Assembly (NCBI RefSeq): GCF_047824785.1
Contig: NZ_CP181167.1
Coordinates: 2,232,001-2,296,000 of the forward strand
Reading direction: 5' to 3'
Length of the DNA: 64,000 bases
Source: Nitrobacter sp039808345
GTDB taxonomy: Bacteria > Pseudomonadota > Alphaproteobacteria > Rhizobiales > Xanthobacteraceae
The position numbers were made by a program, and so were the translations under genes. The first letter of the stretch is position 1. Each line of letters begins with the position of its first letter. The notes beneath the pieces are model-generated. The model made no database searches. It saw only the letters and a program-made list of their open reading frames with translations, and had not been told where the DNA came from. This document shows positions 43,511 through 52,577 of this stretch, one piece after another.

Positions 43511-45183
43511 TAGATCACCAGAACGTGAACATAGCAGAGCGGCTTCTTGCCCCACTGTTCCGCGACGGCGGCCCGCACCGCGCGGCGCAATGATTCAGCC
43601 ATCGCATCCGGATCGCGCCGCAGCGTCCGCGAGAACCCTTTCGCGGTCGAGACCACCGTGTCGAAAACGATGTCGTCGAGCACCTCGCCGGCCATGTTCT
43701 TTTCCGGGATGCCGACGAGATCGACTTCGGGATCCTCGATCAGTTCACCCTTGGCCGTGACGGCGATCGCCACGAAGACGCAGCCGGCAAACGCCATGCG
43801 CCGCCGCTCGACGACCGCGCGCGACTTCGAATCCTCCAGGATGGCTCCATCCTTGTAAAGCCGTCCTGACGGCAATTCATCGATGATGCCCGGTTCTCCG
43901 GGCCCGAGCCGGACCAGATCGCCGTTCTTGCAGATCAGGACTTTCGGCACGCCGGAAGCCCGCGCCAGCTTCGCGTGTTCGGACAGATGCAAGGCCTCAC
44001 CGTGCACCGGAATCAGCAGGCGTGGACGAACCCAGGAGATCATGTCCCGCAATTCGTCGCAGCGTGGATGACCGGAGACATGAACCAGCTGGGTGCGATC
44101 GGTGATGACCTCGATGCCCTGGGCCACAAGACCGTTGATGATCGCGCCGACGGCTTTCTCGTTGCCGGGAATGGTGCGTGAGGAAAAGATCACGGTGTCG
44201 CCACGGTTCAGCGTGACCTCCGGATGATCATCCCTCGCGATGCGGGCGAGCGCCGCCCTTGGCTCACCCTGGCTGCCCGTGCACAGCGCCAGAACCTTGT
44301 CGTGTGGAAGATGGCCATAGACATCGGCGCTGCGAAAATCCTGCATCCCGTTCAGATGTCCGGTCTCGCGCGCGACCTGTACCACGCGCGCCATCGCGCG
44401 GCCGACCACCACGACCTCGCGTCCCGCTTCACGCGCGGCATCAGCCACGGCACGCAGCCGCCCGACATTGGACGCGAAGGTGGTCACCGCGACCCGGCCC
44501 TTGGCCGCCTTCACCAGATCCGTGATGGTTCTCGCAACCTCGGTTTCGGACGCCGAGCGCCCGTCCCGCACCGCGTTGGTTGAATCGCCGATCAGCGCCA
44601 GCACGCCCTCGTCGCCGAGTTCGCGCAGGCGCCGTTCGTCGGTCGGCGGCCCGATGATGGGCGTCGGATCGATCTTCCAGTCGCCGGTATGCACAACGAT
44701 TCCAGCCGCCGTATGAATCGCAAGGGCATGGGATTCAGGAATCGAATGCGCCACCGGAATGAATTCGACGCCAAAGGGACCGACCTCGATGCGCGCGCCC
44801 GAGGGCACGACAGTCACCGGGATGTCCGGCGCATTGCGTTCGGCCGCGCATTTGGCCTCGAATAACGCCGCGCTGAACTTCGTCGCATAGATCGGGCATT
44901 TCAAGCGCGGCCACAAATCGATGATGGCGCCGAAGTGATCCTCATGCGCGTGCGTCAGCACGAGGCCGACGAGGTTCTTTCGTTCCTGCTCGAGAAACCG
45001 GATGTCCGGCATGATCAGATCGATCCCCGGCAGATGCTCTTCGTCGCCGAAGGACACGCCGAGATCCACCGCCAGCCAGCTTCGCTGATGACGATTGCCG
45101 AGCCCGTAGATCGACAGGTTCATGCCGATCTCACCCACGCCGCCGAGCGGGGCAAACATCAACTCATCAGGCCGCGCTATCAT
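43510..45183 (-). CDS. rnj: Ribonuclease J
   Basis: 5' to 3' exonuclease and endonuclease of the beta-CASP metallo-beta-lactamase family, used for rRNA maturation and mRNA decay. 557 residues; zinc motif HAHEDH at 78-83, GDSTN region, beta-CASP motifs (ALCTGSQGEPRAAL, VHVSGHPRCDEL) and a C-terminal domain. Starts MIARPDELMFAPLGGVGEIGMN. Its ATG overlaps the birA stop (ATGA at 45180-45183). Confidence 0.96.
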   Translation of the reverse strand: MIARPDELMFAPLGGVGEIGMNLSIYGLGNRHQRSWLAVDLGVSFGDEEHLPGIDLIMPDIRFLEQERKNLVGLVLTHAHEDHFGAIIDLWPRLKCPIYATKFSAALFEAKCAAERNAPDIPVTVVPSGARIEVGPFGVEFIPVAHSIPESHALAIHTAAGIVVHTGDWKIDPTPIIGPPTDERRLRELGDEGVLALIGDSTNAVRDGRSASETEVARTITDLVKAAKGRVAVTTFASNVGRLRAVADAAREAGREVVVVGRAMARVVQVARETGHLNGMQDFRSADVYGHLPHDKVLALCTGSQGEPRAALARIARDDHPEVTLNRGDTVIFSSRTIPGNEKAVGAIINGLVAQGIEVITDRTQLVHVSGHPRCDELRDMISWVRPRLLIPVHGEALHLSEHAKLARASGVPKVLICKNGDLVRLGPGEPGIIDELPSGRLYKDGAILEDSKSRAVVERRRMAFAGCVFVAIAVTAKGELIEDPEVDLVGIPEKNMAGEVLDDIVFDTVVSTAKGFSRTLRRDPDAMAESLRRAVRAAVAEQWGKKPLCYVHVLVI

Positions 45184-45992
45184 GTTGCTCCGACCGAGGC
45201 AGCCGCGCCGAAATACACGTCACCGGCGGAGACAGCCACTCGCCTGCCGTCGGAGGTCACGACGATCAAACAACCGTCCTTGTCGATGGTATCAAACAGA
45301 CCGGATATCGTCGATGAATCAGACCGGATCGAAACGTGCTGACCAACTCCGGCCGCCCGCTCAAGCCATAGACGCCTGATCTCGCCAAAGCCGCGGCCCT
45401 TGTCCCAGATGGCCCGAAACTCAGCCCAGGCCTCGGTCAGCGCCCGAAACAAATCCTCCGCGCCGATGTCGATCCCGATGTCGCGCAGCGAGATCGCCGG
45501 ATACGGCATTCCCTCGGGCGCGGCGGCGACATTGGCGCCTGTGCCGACGACAACGGCCAATCGGCCCTGTGCGACGGTCTCCGCCTCCAGCAGGACGCCC
45601 GCGAGCTTCCCCCCGCCTACCAGCACGTCATTGGGCCATTTCAGATGAAACGTCACGTTCTCAGAGCCCGGAGACCTCATGCGCGCCTCAAGGCTGACGG
45701 TTCGCAGCGCGGCTTCGAGCGCCAGCCCCGCCGCGAAGCTCAGGGTCGCGGCGACGGCGGGCGAGGCATCGATCACCTCGAGCACGCTGCATGCCAGATT
45801 GCCCCGGGGAGATATCCAGCTCCGCTGCCGGCGACCGCGTCCAGCTGTCTGCTCCGCCGCAACCAGCCAGGTCGGACCGGTCTCGCCCGCTCGCGCGCGC
45901 ACCAGAGCCTCGGCGTTGGTCGAGCCGATGCGATCGAAGACCGCCAGGCCGTAACCAGCCGATGCAGCTCGTGGACCGAGCGAAAATGCCAT
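45180..45992 (-). CDS. birA: Biotin--[acetyl-CoA carboxylase] ligase, no DNA-binding domain
   Basis: Attaches biotin to the carboxyl-carrier protein. 270 residues with GRGRRQRSW at 51-59 (biotinyl-AMP binding), KWPNDVLVGGGKLAGVL and a C-terminal SH3-like cap (GLFDTIDKDGCLIV). There is no N-terminal helix-turn-helix, so it is a ligase only and not a repressor of biotin synthesis. Lies 13 bases after nuoN, at the 3' end of the nuo operon. Confidence 0.94.
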   Translation of the reverse strand: MAFSLGPRAASAGYGLAVFDRIGSTNAEALVRARAGETGPTWLVAAEQTAGRGRRQRSWISPRGNLACSVLEVIDASPAVAATLSFAAGLALEAALRTVSLEARMRSPGSENVTFHLKWPNDVLVGGGKLAGVLLEAETVAQGRLAVVVGTGANVAAAPEGMPYPAISLRDIGIDIGAEDLFRALTEAWAEFRAIWDKGRGFGEIRRLWLERAAGVGQHVSIRSDSSTISGLFDTIDKDGCLIVVTSDGRRVAVSAGDVYFGAAASVGAT

Positions 45993-46005
45993 TCGAACAA
46001 TGCCG

Positions 46006-47442
46006 TCAGAACAATGACTTCGCAGCCGCCGTGGCGGCGCTGACCAGAGGTCCGGGATAGGCGAAGAACAGCATGTTGAAAAGCGCGGTCGCGGCCACGA
46101 TCGAACGCAATTCGAGATGAACGGCGTCTGTCGCCTCGGCCCGCTCGTCGAAATACATCACCTTGATTACGTTGAGATAGTAGAACGCGCCGACCACGCT
46201 GGTGATGACGCCGATCACGGACAGCGCGAACAGCCCCGCCTTGATGGCCGCGCTGAAGACATAAAACTTAGCGAAGAAACCGGCCAGCGGCGGTATTCCG
46301 GCCAGTGAAAACAGCAGCATGGCGAAGCAGAACGCCAGCAGCGGATTGGTCCGCGACAATCCCGCGAAATCGCTGATCTGCTCCAGGGGCTGACCGTTGC
46401 GGTTCATGGCGAGAATGACCGTGAAGGCACCGAACGTCATCACGGTATAGATGACGAGATACAGCACAACGCCCTGCGCGCCTTCGACCGTTCCGGCGGC
46501 GAGACCGACCAGCGCGAAACCCATGTGGCCGATCGATGAATAAGCCATCAGGCGCTTGATGTTGCGCTGCCCGATCGCACCGAACGAGCCCAGCGCCATG
46601 GACGCGATCGCCACGAAAACCACGATCTGCTGCCACTCGGCGACGACCCCGGAGAATGCCGTCAGCACCACCCGGGTGAAAACCGCCATCGCCGCGATCT
46701 TCGGCGCCGAGGCGAAGAAAGCCGTGACCGGAGTCGGCGCTCCCTCGTAAACATCAGGCGTCCACATATGGAACGGCACCACCGACACCTTGAAACAAAG
46801 GCCGGCCAGCAGAAAGACGATACCGAAGACGATGCCGGCGCTGCCGCTCTTCGCGGCGGCTGCAATGCCGGCGAAGCTGACGGTTCCCGTGAAGCCATAG
46901 ATCAGCGAAGCGCCGTAGAGCAGCATCCCCGACGCCAGCGCGCCAAGAACGAAGTATTTCAAGCCCGCCTCGGTCGACTTCACATGGTCGCGGTTGCTCG
47001 CCGCCACCACGTAAAGCGCAAGGCTCATCAATTCGAGCCCGAGATACAGCATGATCAGGTCGGCCGCCGAAATCAGCACCATCATGCCGACCGTCGAAAG
47101 CATCACCAGGATCGCGAACTCGAACATCCGGCGCGACTGGTCCCGAAGAAACTCCCGCGACAGAACGAGCGTTGCCGCGGAGCCGAGCAAGGCGAGTATC
47201 TTCAGAAATCGCGCGAAGTCATCGACGATGAAGCTGCCGCCGAACGTAATCAGCTTGCCGCCGGACAACAGATATTCGATCACGCCGGTCCCGATCAGGA
47301 AGCAGATCGCAAGACCGGTTACGACACCGGCCGCGCGCTGGCCGCACCATGCCCCGAGCAGCAGCAACACCATCGCGCCGCCCGCCAGCACGATCTCCGG
47401 CAGGACGGGAAGAAGTTGATATCCGGCGGCCTCAAACATCAT
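46006..47442 (-). CDS. nuoN: NADH-quinone oxidoreductase subunit N
   Basis: Antiporter-like proton-pumping membrane subunit of complex I. 478 residues, about 14 helices, with EFAILVMLSTVGMMVL, the lysine/glutamate helices (LGLELMSLALYV) and PFHMWTPDVYEGAPTPVTAF. 25 bases after nuoM; last subunit gene, followed by birA. Confidence 0.96.
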   Translation of the reverse strand: MMFEAAGYQLLPVLPEIVLAGGAMVLLLLGAWCGQRAAGVVTGLAICFLIGTGVIEYLLSGGKLITFGGSFIVDDFARFLKILALLGSAATLVLSREFLRDQSRRMFEFAILVMLSTVGMMVLISAADLIMLYLGLELMSLALYVVAASNRDHVKSTEAGLKYFVLGALASGMLLYGASLIYGFTGTVSFAGIAAAAKSGSAGIVFGIVFLLAGLCFKVSVVPFHMWTPDVYEGAPTPVTAFFASAPKIAAMAVFTRVVLTAFSGVVAEWQQIVVFVAIASMALGSFGAIGQRNIKRLMAYSSIGHMGFALVGLAAGTVEGAQGVVLYLVIYTVMTFGAFTVILAMNRNGQPLEQISDFAGLSRTNPLLAFCFAMLLFSLAGIPPLAGFFAKFYVFSAAIKAGLFALSVIGVITSVVGAFYYLNVIKVMYFDERAEATDAVHLELRSIVAATALFNMLFFAYPGPLVSAATAAAKSLF

Positions 47443-47467
47443 AGCTGGCGTCCCTGACCTGCCGTCA

Positions 47468-48976
47468 TCATGGCAGCGCCGCCGCCTTGATGGCGGCTGT
47501 CGCGCTTGCGTAGTTATTGACGAGATTTTGTACGGAAGCCGCCGAGAAATCGAGCACCGGCTTCGGATAAACGCCGAACAGGATCGTCAGCACCACAAGC
47601 GGCGCCAGCGTCAGGCCCTCGCGGAAAGTCAGATCCTTGATGGTCGCGAGCGACGGCTTGACCAGCGCCCCGAACACGATCTTGCGATAGAGCCACAAGG
47701 CATACGCCGCCGACAGGATCACGCCGAGCGTTGCCGCCACCGCCGTGGGAATGCTGACCTTGAAGGTTCCGATCAGCGCCAGAAACTCGCCGACAAATCC
47801 GGACGTTCCGGGCAGCCCGACATTGGCCATCGTAAAAATGAGAAACACCAGCGCATAAAGCGGCATCCGATTGACGAGCCCGCCATAGGCCGCGATTTCG
47901 CGCGTGTGCATCCGGTCGTAAACGACACCGACACATAGAAACAGCGCGCCCGACACGATGCCGTGCGAGACCATCTGGAATACGCCGCCGTGAACGCCCT
48001 GCATGGTGCCGGCAAAGATTCCCATCGTCACGAAGCCCATGTGAGCTACCGACGAATAGGCGATCAGCTTCTTCATGTCCTCCTGCATCAGCGCGACCAG
48101 CGAGGTGTAGACGATCGCGATCGCCGACATCGCGAACACCAGCGGCGCGAAGTCATGCGACGCAAGCGGGAACATCGGCAGCGAGAACCGCAGGAAGCCA
48201 TAGCCTCCCATCTTCAGCAGGATCGCCGCGAGGATCACCGATCCCGCCGTGGGCGCTTCCACATGCGCATCCGGAAGCCAGGTGTGCACCGGCCACATCG
48301 GCATCTTGACCGCGAACGACGCAAAGAAGGCGAGCCACGCCCACATCTGCAAATTGTACGGGACAGGGGTTTGCATCAAGGTCGGGATGTCGGTGGTTCC
48401 GGCATTCCAGTAGAGCGCCATGATGGCCAGCAGCATCAGCACCGAGCCGAGCAGCGTATAGAGAAAGAACTTGAAGGTCGCATAGACGCGGCGTGGACCG
48501 CCCCAGATCCCGATGATCAGGAACATCGGAATCAGACCGCCTTCAAAGAACACGTAGAACAGCAGCAGATCGAGCGCCGAGAACGTGCCGATCATCAGCG
48601 TTTCCAGAATCAGAAACGCCATCATGTAGGCCGGCACTCGGCGGGCAATCGATTTCCAGCTTGCGACGATGCACAGCGGCATCAACGCCGTGGTGAGAAT
48701 GACGAACGGCAGCGAGATGCCGTCCACTCCCATGTGATAGCGAATGCCGGTGGCAAGCCAGGTCGCCTGCTCGACGAACTGGAACCCCGTATTGGTCGGA
48801 TCGAAGCGCGTCACCAGGAGCAGCGACACCGCGAAGGTGACGATCGTGGTCCACAGTGCGATCCAGCGCGCGGTTCGGTTGGCGGCTTCGTCGCTGCCGC
48901 GAGCCATGACGTAAATCAGAATCGCGCCGAGCGCCGGCAGAAAGGTCGTGACGGACAGAATAGGCCAGGTCGTCAT
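47468..48976 (-). CDS. nuoM: NADH-quinone oxidoreductase subunit M
   Basis: Antiporter-like proton-pumping subunit. 502 residues, 14 helices, with the conserved glutamate helix (YVFFEGGLIPMFLIIG), VHTWLPDAHVEAPTAGSVILA and AHMGFVTMG. Begins two bases after the nuoL stop. Confidence 0.97.
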   Translation of the reverse strand: MTTWPILSVTTFLPALGAILIYVMARGSDEAANRTARWIALWTTIVTFAVSLLLVTRFDPTNTGFQFVEQATWLATGIRYHMGVDGISLPFVILTTALMPLCIVASWKSIARRVPAYMMAFLILETLMIGTFSALDLLLFYVFFEGGLIPMFLIIGIWGGPRRVYATFKFFLYTLLGSVLMLLAIMALYWNAGTTDIPTLMQTPVPYNLQMWAWLAFFASFAVKMPMWPVHTWLPDAHVEAPTAGSVILAAILLKMGGYGFLRFSLPMFPLASHDFAPLVFAMSAIAIVYTSLVALMQEDMKKLIAYSSVAHMGFVTMGIFAGTMQGVHGGVFQMVSHGIVSGALFLCVGVVYDRMHTREIAAYGGLVNRMPLYALVFLIFTMANVGLPGTSGFVGEFLALIGTFKVSIPTAVAATLGVILSAAYALWLYRKIVFGALVKPSLATIKDLTFREGLTLAPLVVLTILFGVYPKPVLDFSAASVQNLVNNYASATAAIKAAALP

Positions 48977-48978
48977 TC

Positions 48979-51045
48979 TTACTGGCCTCCCGAGAACATG
49001 AACCAGGTGATCAGACCGGCAACGCCGATCAGCATCGCGAACGCATAGTGATACAGGTAGCCCGTCTGCAGCCGGACGACATTGCGGGTGACATCGAGCA
49101 CCCCGGACGAAACGCCATCCGGACCGAATCCGTCAATGGTCAAGCCGTCGCCCTTCTTCCACAGGAAGCGGCCGAGCCACTTCGCCGGGCGCACGAAGAT
49201 CACCTCGTAGAGTTCGTCGAAGTACCACTTGTTGAGCAGAAACTTGTAGAGCATCTGATGCTCGCGCGCGAGCTGGACCGGGATATCGGGCCGGCGGATA
49301 TAGAACAGCCACGCCACCGCAAACCCCAGGATCATCATCACGGTCGGCAGGAAGGCGATCGTCTTCGGAATGTGGTGCATTTCCTCAAGAATGTGCGGAT
49401 GCATCTTCACGGATTCCCGGAAGAACTCCTCGACCCCGTGCCCGGTGAACAATTCCTTGAATGGAAAGCCGGCGAGGATCGATCCGGCCGCAAGAATGCC
49501 GATCGGAATCAGCATCCAGATCGGGCTTTCATGCGCGGCTTTATAATGCGCCTGATCATGCGGCTTGCCGTGGAAGGTTTTGAAGATCAGCCGCCACGAA
49601 TAGAAGGATGTGAGGCCGGCGGCCGCCACGGTCATGAGGAAGCCGTAGTAGGCGAACGGATTGTGAGACACGTAGGCGGATTCGATGATCGCGTCCTTCG
49701 AAAAATACCCGGCTGTCAGCGGAAACCCGGTCAGCGCCAGCGTCCCGATCACCATGACGAAGTATGTATACGGAATGCGATCCTTCAGGCCGCCCATATT
49801 GCGGATGTCCTGCTCGTGATGCATCGCATAGATCACCGATCCCGAGCCCAGGAACAGCAGCGCCTTGAAGAAGGCGTGAGTGAACAGGTGGAACATGCCG
49901 ACGGTGTAGGCCCCTGCTCCCATCGCCACGAACATGTAGCCGAGCTGCGAGCAGGTCGAATACGCCACGATGCGCTTGATGTCGTTCTGCACGAGGCCGA
50001 CCGTCGCCGCGAAGATCGCCGTCGTCGCGCCGATGAACATCACGAAAGCCTGCGCGTCCGGTGACAGTTCAAACAACGGCGACAACCGCGCCACCATGAA
50101 CACGCCCGCGGTCACCATGGTGGCCGCATGGATCAGCGCCGACACCGGCGTCGGGCCTTCCATCGCGTCGGGCAGCCAGGTGTGCAGCAGCAACTGAGCC
50201 GACTTGCCCATCGCGCCCATGAACAGCAGCAGGCAGATCAGCGTGAGCGCGTTGACGTCCCAGGCCAGGAAATGGATCGTCTTCCCGGTCAGTCCCGGCG
50301 CCGCGCTGAAGATGGTGTCGAAATCGGTCGAGCCGACCAGCATGAACACTGCGAAAATGCCGAGCGAAAAGCCGAAGTCGCCGACGCGGTTGACCACGAA
50401 CGCCTTGATCGCCGCCGCATTCGCCGACGGCTTCTGATACCAGAATCCGATCAGCAGATAGCTTGCAAGGCCGACGCCTTCCCAGCCGAAGAACAGCTGG
50501 ACCAGGTTGTCCGACGTCACCAGCATCAGCATCGCGAAGGTGAACAGCGACAGGTAGCCGAAGAAGCGCGGCCGGTGGGGATCCTCGTCCATGTAGCCGA
50601 TGGAATAGAAATGCACGAGCGAGGACACGGTGGTGACCACCACCAGCATCACCGCCGTCAGCGTATCGACCCTTAACGACCAGCCGATCTGGAGATCGCC
50701 GGAGGAGATCCACGAGAACAGCGCGATCCGCGCATCGTGATGCATGAAGCCCACGTCGACCAGCGTGATCCATGACAGGACCGCCGACGCAATCAGCAAA
50801 GTGGTCGTGATCAGTTCGGCGGCGCGCGATCCCGCCGCCGGCGGTTCGTTGACGTGATGGTCGTCGTGGCCGTGGGAGTCACCATGCCCGTGATCATCAT
50901 GCGCCGCCGCCGCGTGAGCATGACCGTGGCCGTCATGATGATCGACCGCATCGCCGCTGGGATTACGCCAATGCGCGCCGAGCAGCGCAATCAGCCCGGC
51001 GAGGATCGCGCCGATCAGCGGCAGAAAGACGATTGCCTCGATCAT
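48979..51045 (-). CDS. nuoL: NADH-quinone oxidoreductase subunit L with His-rich insertion
   Basis: Distal antiporter-like subunit with the long lateral helix. 688 residues compared with 613 in E. coli. Conserved core: FFGWEGVGLASYLLIGFWY, LLHTWLPDAMEGPTPVSALIHAATMVTAG and the C-terminal amphipathic helix region. Between the first and second helices (residues 30-70) is an insertion with 12 histidines between 36 and 64 (HHDGHGHAHAA, HDDHGHGDSHGHDDHH), which accounts for part of the extra length. A palindromic repeat separates it from nuoK. Confidence 0.97.
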   Translation of the reverse strand: MIEAIVFLPLIGAILAGLIALLGAHWRNPSGDAVDHHDGHGHAHAAAAHDDHGHGDSHGHDDHHVNEPPAAGSRAAELITTTLLIASAVLSWITLVDVGFMHHDARIALFSWISSGDLQIGWSLRVDTLTAVMLVVVTTVSSLVHFYSIGYMDEDPHRPRFFGYLSLFTFAMLMLVTSDNLVQLFFGWEGVGLASYLLIGFWYQKPSANAAAIKAFVVNRVGDFGFSLGIFAVFMLVGSTDFDTIFSAAPGLTGKTIHFLAWDVNALTLICLLLFMGAMGKSAQLLLHTWLPDAMEGPTPVSALIHAATMVTAGVFMVARLSPLFELSPDAQAFVMFIGATTAIFAATVGLVQNDIKRIVAYSTCSQLGYMFVAMGAGAYTVGMFHLFTHAFFKALLFLGSGSVIYAMHHEQDIRNMGGLKDRIPYTYFVMVIGTLALTGFPLTAGYFSKDAIIESAYVSHNPFAYYGFLMTVAAAGLTSFYSWRLIFKTFHGKPHDQAHYKAAHESPIWMLIPIGILAAGSILAGFPFKELFTGHGVEEFFRESVKMHPHILEEMHHIPKTIAFLPTVMMILGFAVAWLFYIRRPDIPVQLAREHQMLYKFLLNKWYFDELYEVIFVRPAKWLGRFLWKKGDGLTIDGFGPDGVSSGVLDVTRNVVRLQTGYLYHYAFAMLIGVAGLITWFMFSGGQ

Positions 51046-51059
51046 TCACCCACCCCATG

Positions 51060-51129
51060 GAGCATGATCCCGCAGCCAATGCATCCATTGGCCGGAGAAA
51101 GCCGGTACCCACTTTTCCGGATCATGCTT
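51060..51129. repeat. Rhizobial palindromic element (family B) between nuoK and nuoL
   Basis: Outer arms GAGCATGATCC and GGATCATGCTT, inner core CCGGTACCCACTTTTCCGG plus the extra hairpin CCAATGCATCCATTGG. It fills the 83-base gap between nuoK stop and nuoL start, the only sizeable gap in the nuo operon. As RNA it would fold into a long stem. Confidence 0.85.
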
Positions 51130-51437
51130 CAGCCCTTCATCAGATTGACGTCCTCAACCGCGATCGAGCCGCGGTTGCGGAAATACACGACGAGAATAGC
51201 AAGGCCGATCGCCGCCTCGGCCGCGGCGACCGTCAGCACCAGCAGCGTGAACACCTGTCCGACGATGTCGCCCAGGAACGTCGAGAACGCCACCAGGTTG
51301 ATGTTGACCGCCAGCAGGATCAATTCCACCGACATCAGGATGATGATGATGTTCTTGCGGTTCAGAAAGATGCCGAGCGTCCCCAGCGTGAACAGGATCG
51401 CGCCAACCGCCAGGTAGTGTCCGAGGCCGATTGTCAT
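51129..51437 (-). CDS. nuoK: NADH-quinone oxidoreductase subunit K
   Basis: Small membrane subunit of three helices with the two conserved glutamates of the proton path (MSVELILLAVNIN and AAAEAAIGLAILV). 102 residues from ATG 51437 (MTIGLGHYLAVGAIL), which overlaps the nuoJ stop by four bases (ATGA); the extension to 51446 lies inside nuoJ and is not used. Confidence 0.96.
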   Translation of the reverse strand: MTIGLGHYLAVGAILFTLGTLGIFLNRKNIIIILMSVELILLAVNINLVAFSTFLGDIVGQVFTLLVLTVAAAEAAIGLAILVVYFRNRGSIAVEDVNLMKG

Positions 51438-52072
51438 TTCACCCACTCCGCCTGGTCGGCGTCCTGCAATCCCTGCCCCGAGGCGACCTGGCGCACGCTC
51501 ATGGCCATCTCGGGCGTCCGGGCGTTCTGGACGTTGATATCCTGACGCTTGACGCCGGCCCTGTGACGCAGCGTCAGCACGATGGCGCCGATCATCGCCA
51601 CCAGCAACACCATGCCGGCGAGCTGGAAGTAATGAATGTACTTCGTGTAGAGCACGAGGCCGAGCGCCTCGGTATTGCTGACGTCGCCCGGAATGGCCGC
51701 CGTGATCGATTTCGTGACGGCCGGATTGAGGGTCCAGCCGCCGACGACGAGCAGCAGTTCCAGCAGGAAGATCGCCGCGATCACCAGGCCGAACGGCAGG
51801 TATTCGAGAAAGCCCTCGCGTAGTTCAGCGAAATCCACGTCCAGCATCATGATCACGAAGAGGAACAACACCGCGACCGCGCCGACATAGACCACGATGA
51901 GGATCATCGCGAGGAATTCCGCGCCCATCAGGATGAACAGACCGGCGGCGTTGACGAATGCGAGAATGAGAAACAGCACCGAGTGCACGGGATTGCGCGA
52001 CGAGATGACCATCGCGGCCGATGCGACGCACACGCCGGCGAACAGATAAAAGAACAGCGCGGGAAGGATCAT
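51434..52072 (-). CDS. nuoJ: NADH-quinone oxidoreductase subunit J
   Basis: Membrane subunit with five helices, including AEFLAMILIVVYVGAVAVLFLFVIMML, which contains the pi-bulge helix implicated in coupling. 212 residues. Overlaps nuoK by four bases; nine bases after nuoI. Confidence 0.96.
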   Translation of the reverse strand: MILPALFFYLFAGVCVASAAMVISSRNPVHSVLFLILAFVNAAGLFILMGAEFLAMILIVVYVGAVAVLFLFVIMMLDVDFAELREGFLEYLPFGLVIAAIFLLELLLVVGGWTLNPAVTKSITAAIPGDVSNTEALGLVLYTKYIHYFQLAGMVLLVAMIGAIVLTLRHRAGVKRQDINVQNARTPEMAMSVRQVASGQGLQDADQAEWVK

Positions 52073-52081
52073 GCCCCTACC

Positions 52082-52570
52082 TCACCGATACGGCGCGTCG
52101 AGCTCGATCGCCTTCGCGATCTCGCGTTCCCAACGGTCGCCGTTGGCGAGCAGCTTGGCCTTGTCATAATAAAGCTCCTCGCGGGTCTCGGTCGCGAATT
52201 CGAAGTTCGGTCCCTCGACGATGGCGTCGACCGGACAGGCCTCCTGGCACAATCCGCAATAGATGCATTTCACCATGTCGATGTCGTAGCGCACCGTGCG
52301 GCGGGTGCCGTCGTTGCGGCGCGGCCCGGCCTCGATGGTGATGGCCTGCGCCGGACAGACCGCCTCGCACAGCTTGCAGGCGATGCAGCGTTCCTCGCCG
52401 TTCGGATAACGGCGTAGCGCGTGCTCGCCGCGGAAGCGCGGCGAAATCGGATTCTTCTCGAACGGGTAGTTGATCGTCGGCTTCGGCTTGAAAAAATACC
52501 GCATGGTGAGGAAGAACGCCGAGATGAACTCGGTCAGCAGGAGCGAACGGGCTGTTGCGTTGATACTCAT
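52082..52570 (-). CDS. nuoI: NADH-quinone oxidoreductase subunit I (two 4Fe-4S clusters)
   Basis: Peripheral-arm subunit that carries clusters N6a and N6b. 162 residues with two ferredoxin motifs: CIACKLCEAVCPAQAI and CIYCGLCQEACPVDAI. Starts MSINATARSLLLTEF, seven bases after nuoH. Confidence 0.97.
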   Translation of the reverse strand: MSINATARSLLLTEFISAFFLTMRYFFKPKPTINYPFEKNPISPRFRGEHALRRYPNGEERCIACKLCEAVCPAQAITIEAGPRRNDGTRRTVRYDIDMVKCIYCGLCQEACPVDAIVEGPNFEFATETREELYYDKAKLLANGDRWEREIAKAIELDAPYR

Positions 52571-52577
52571 GATACCT

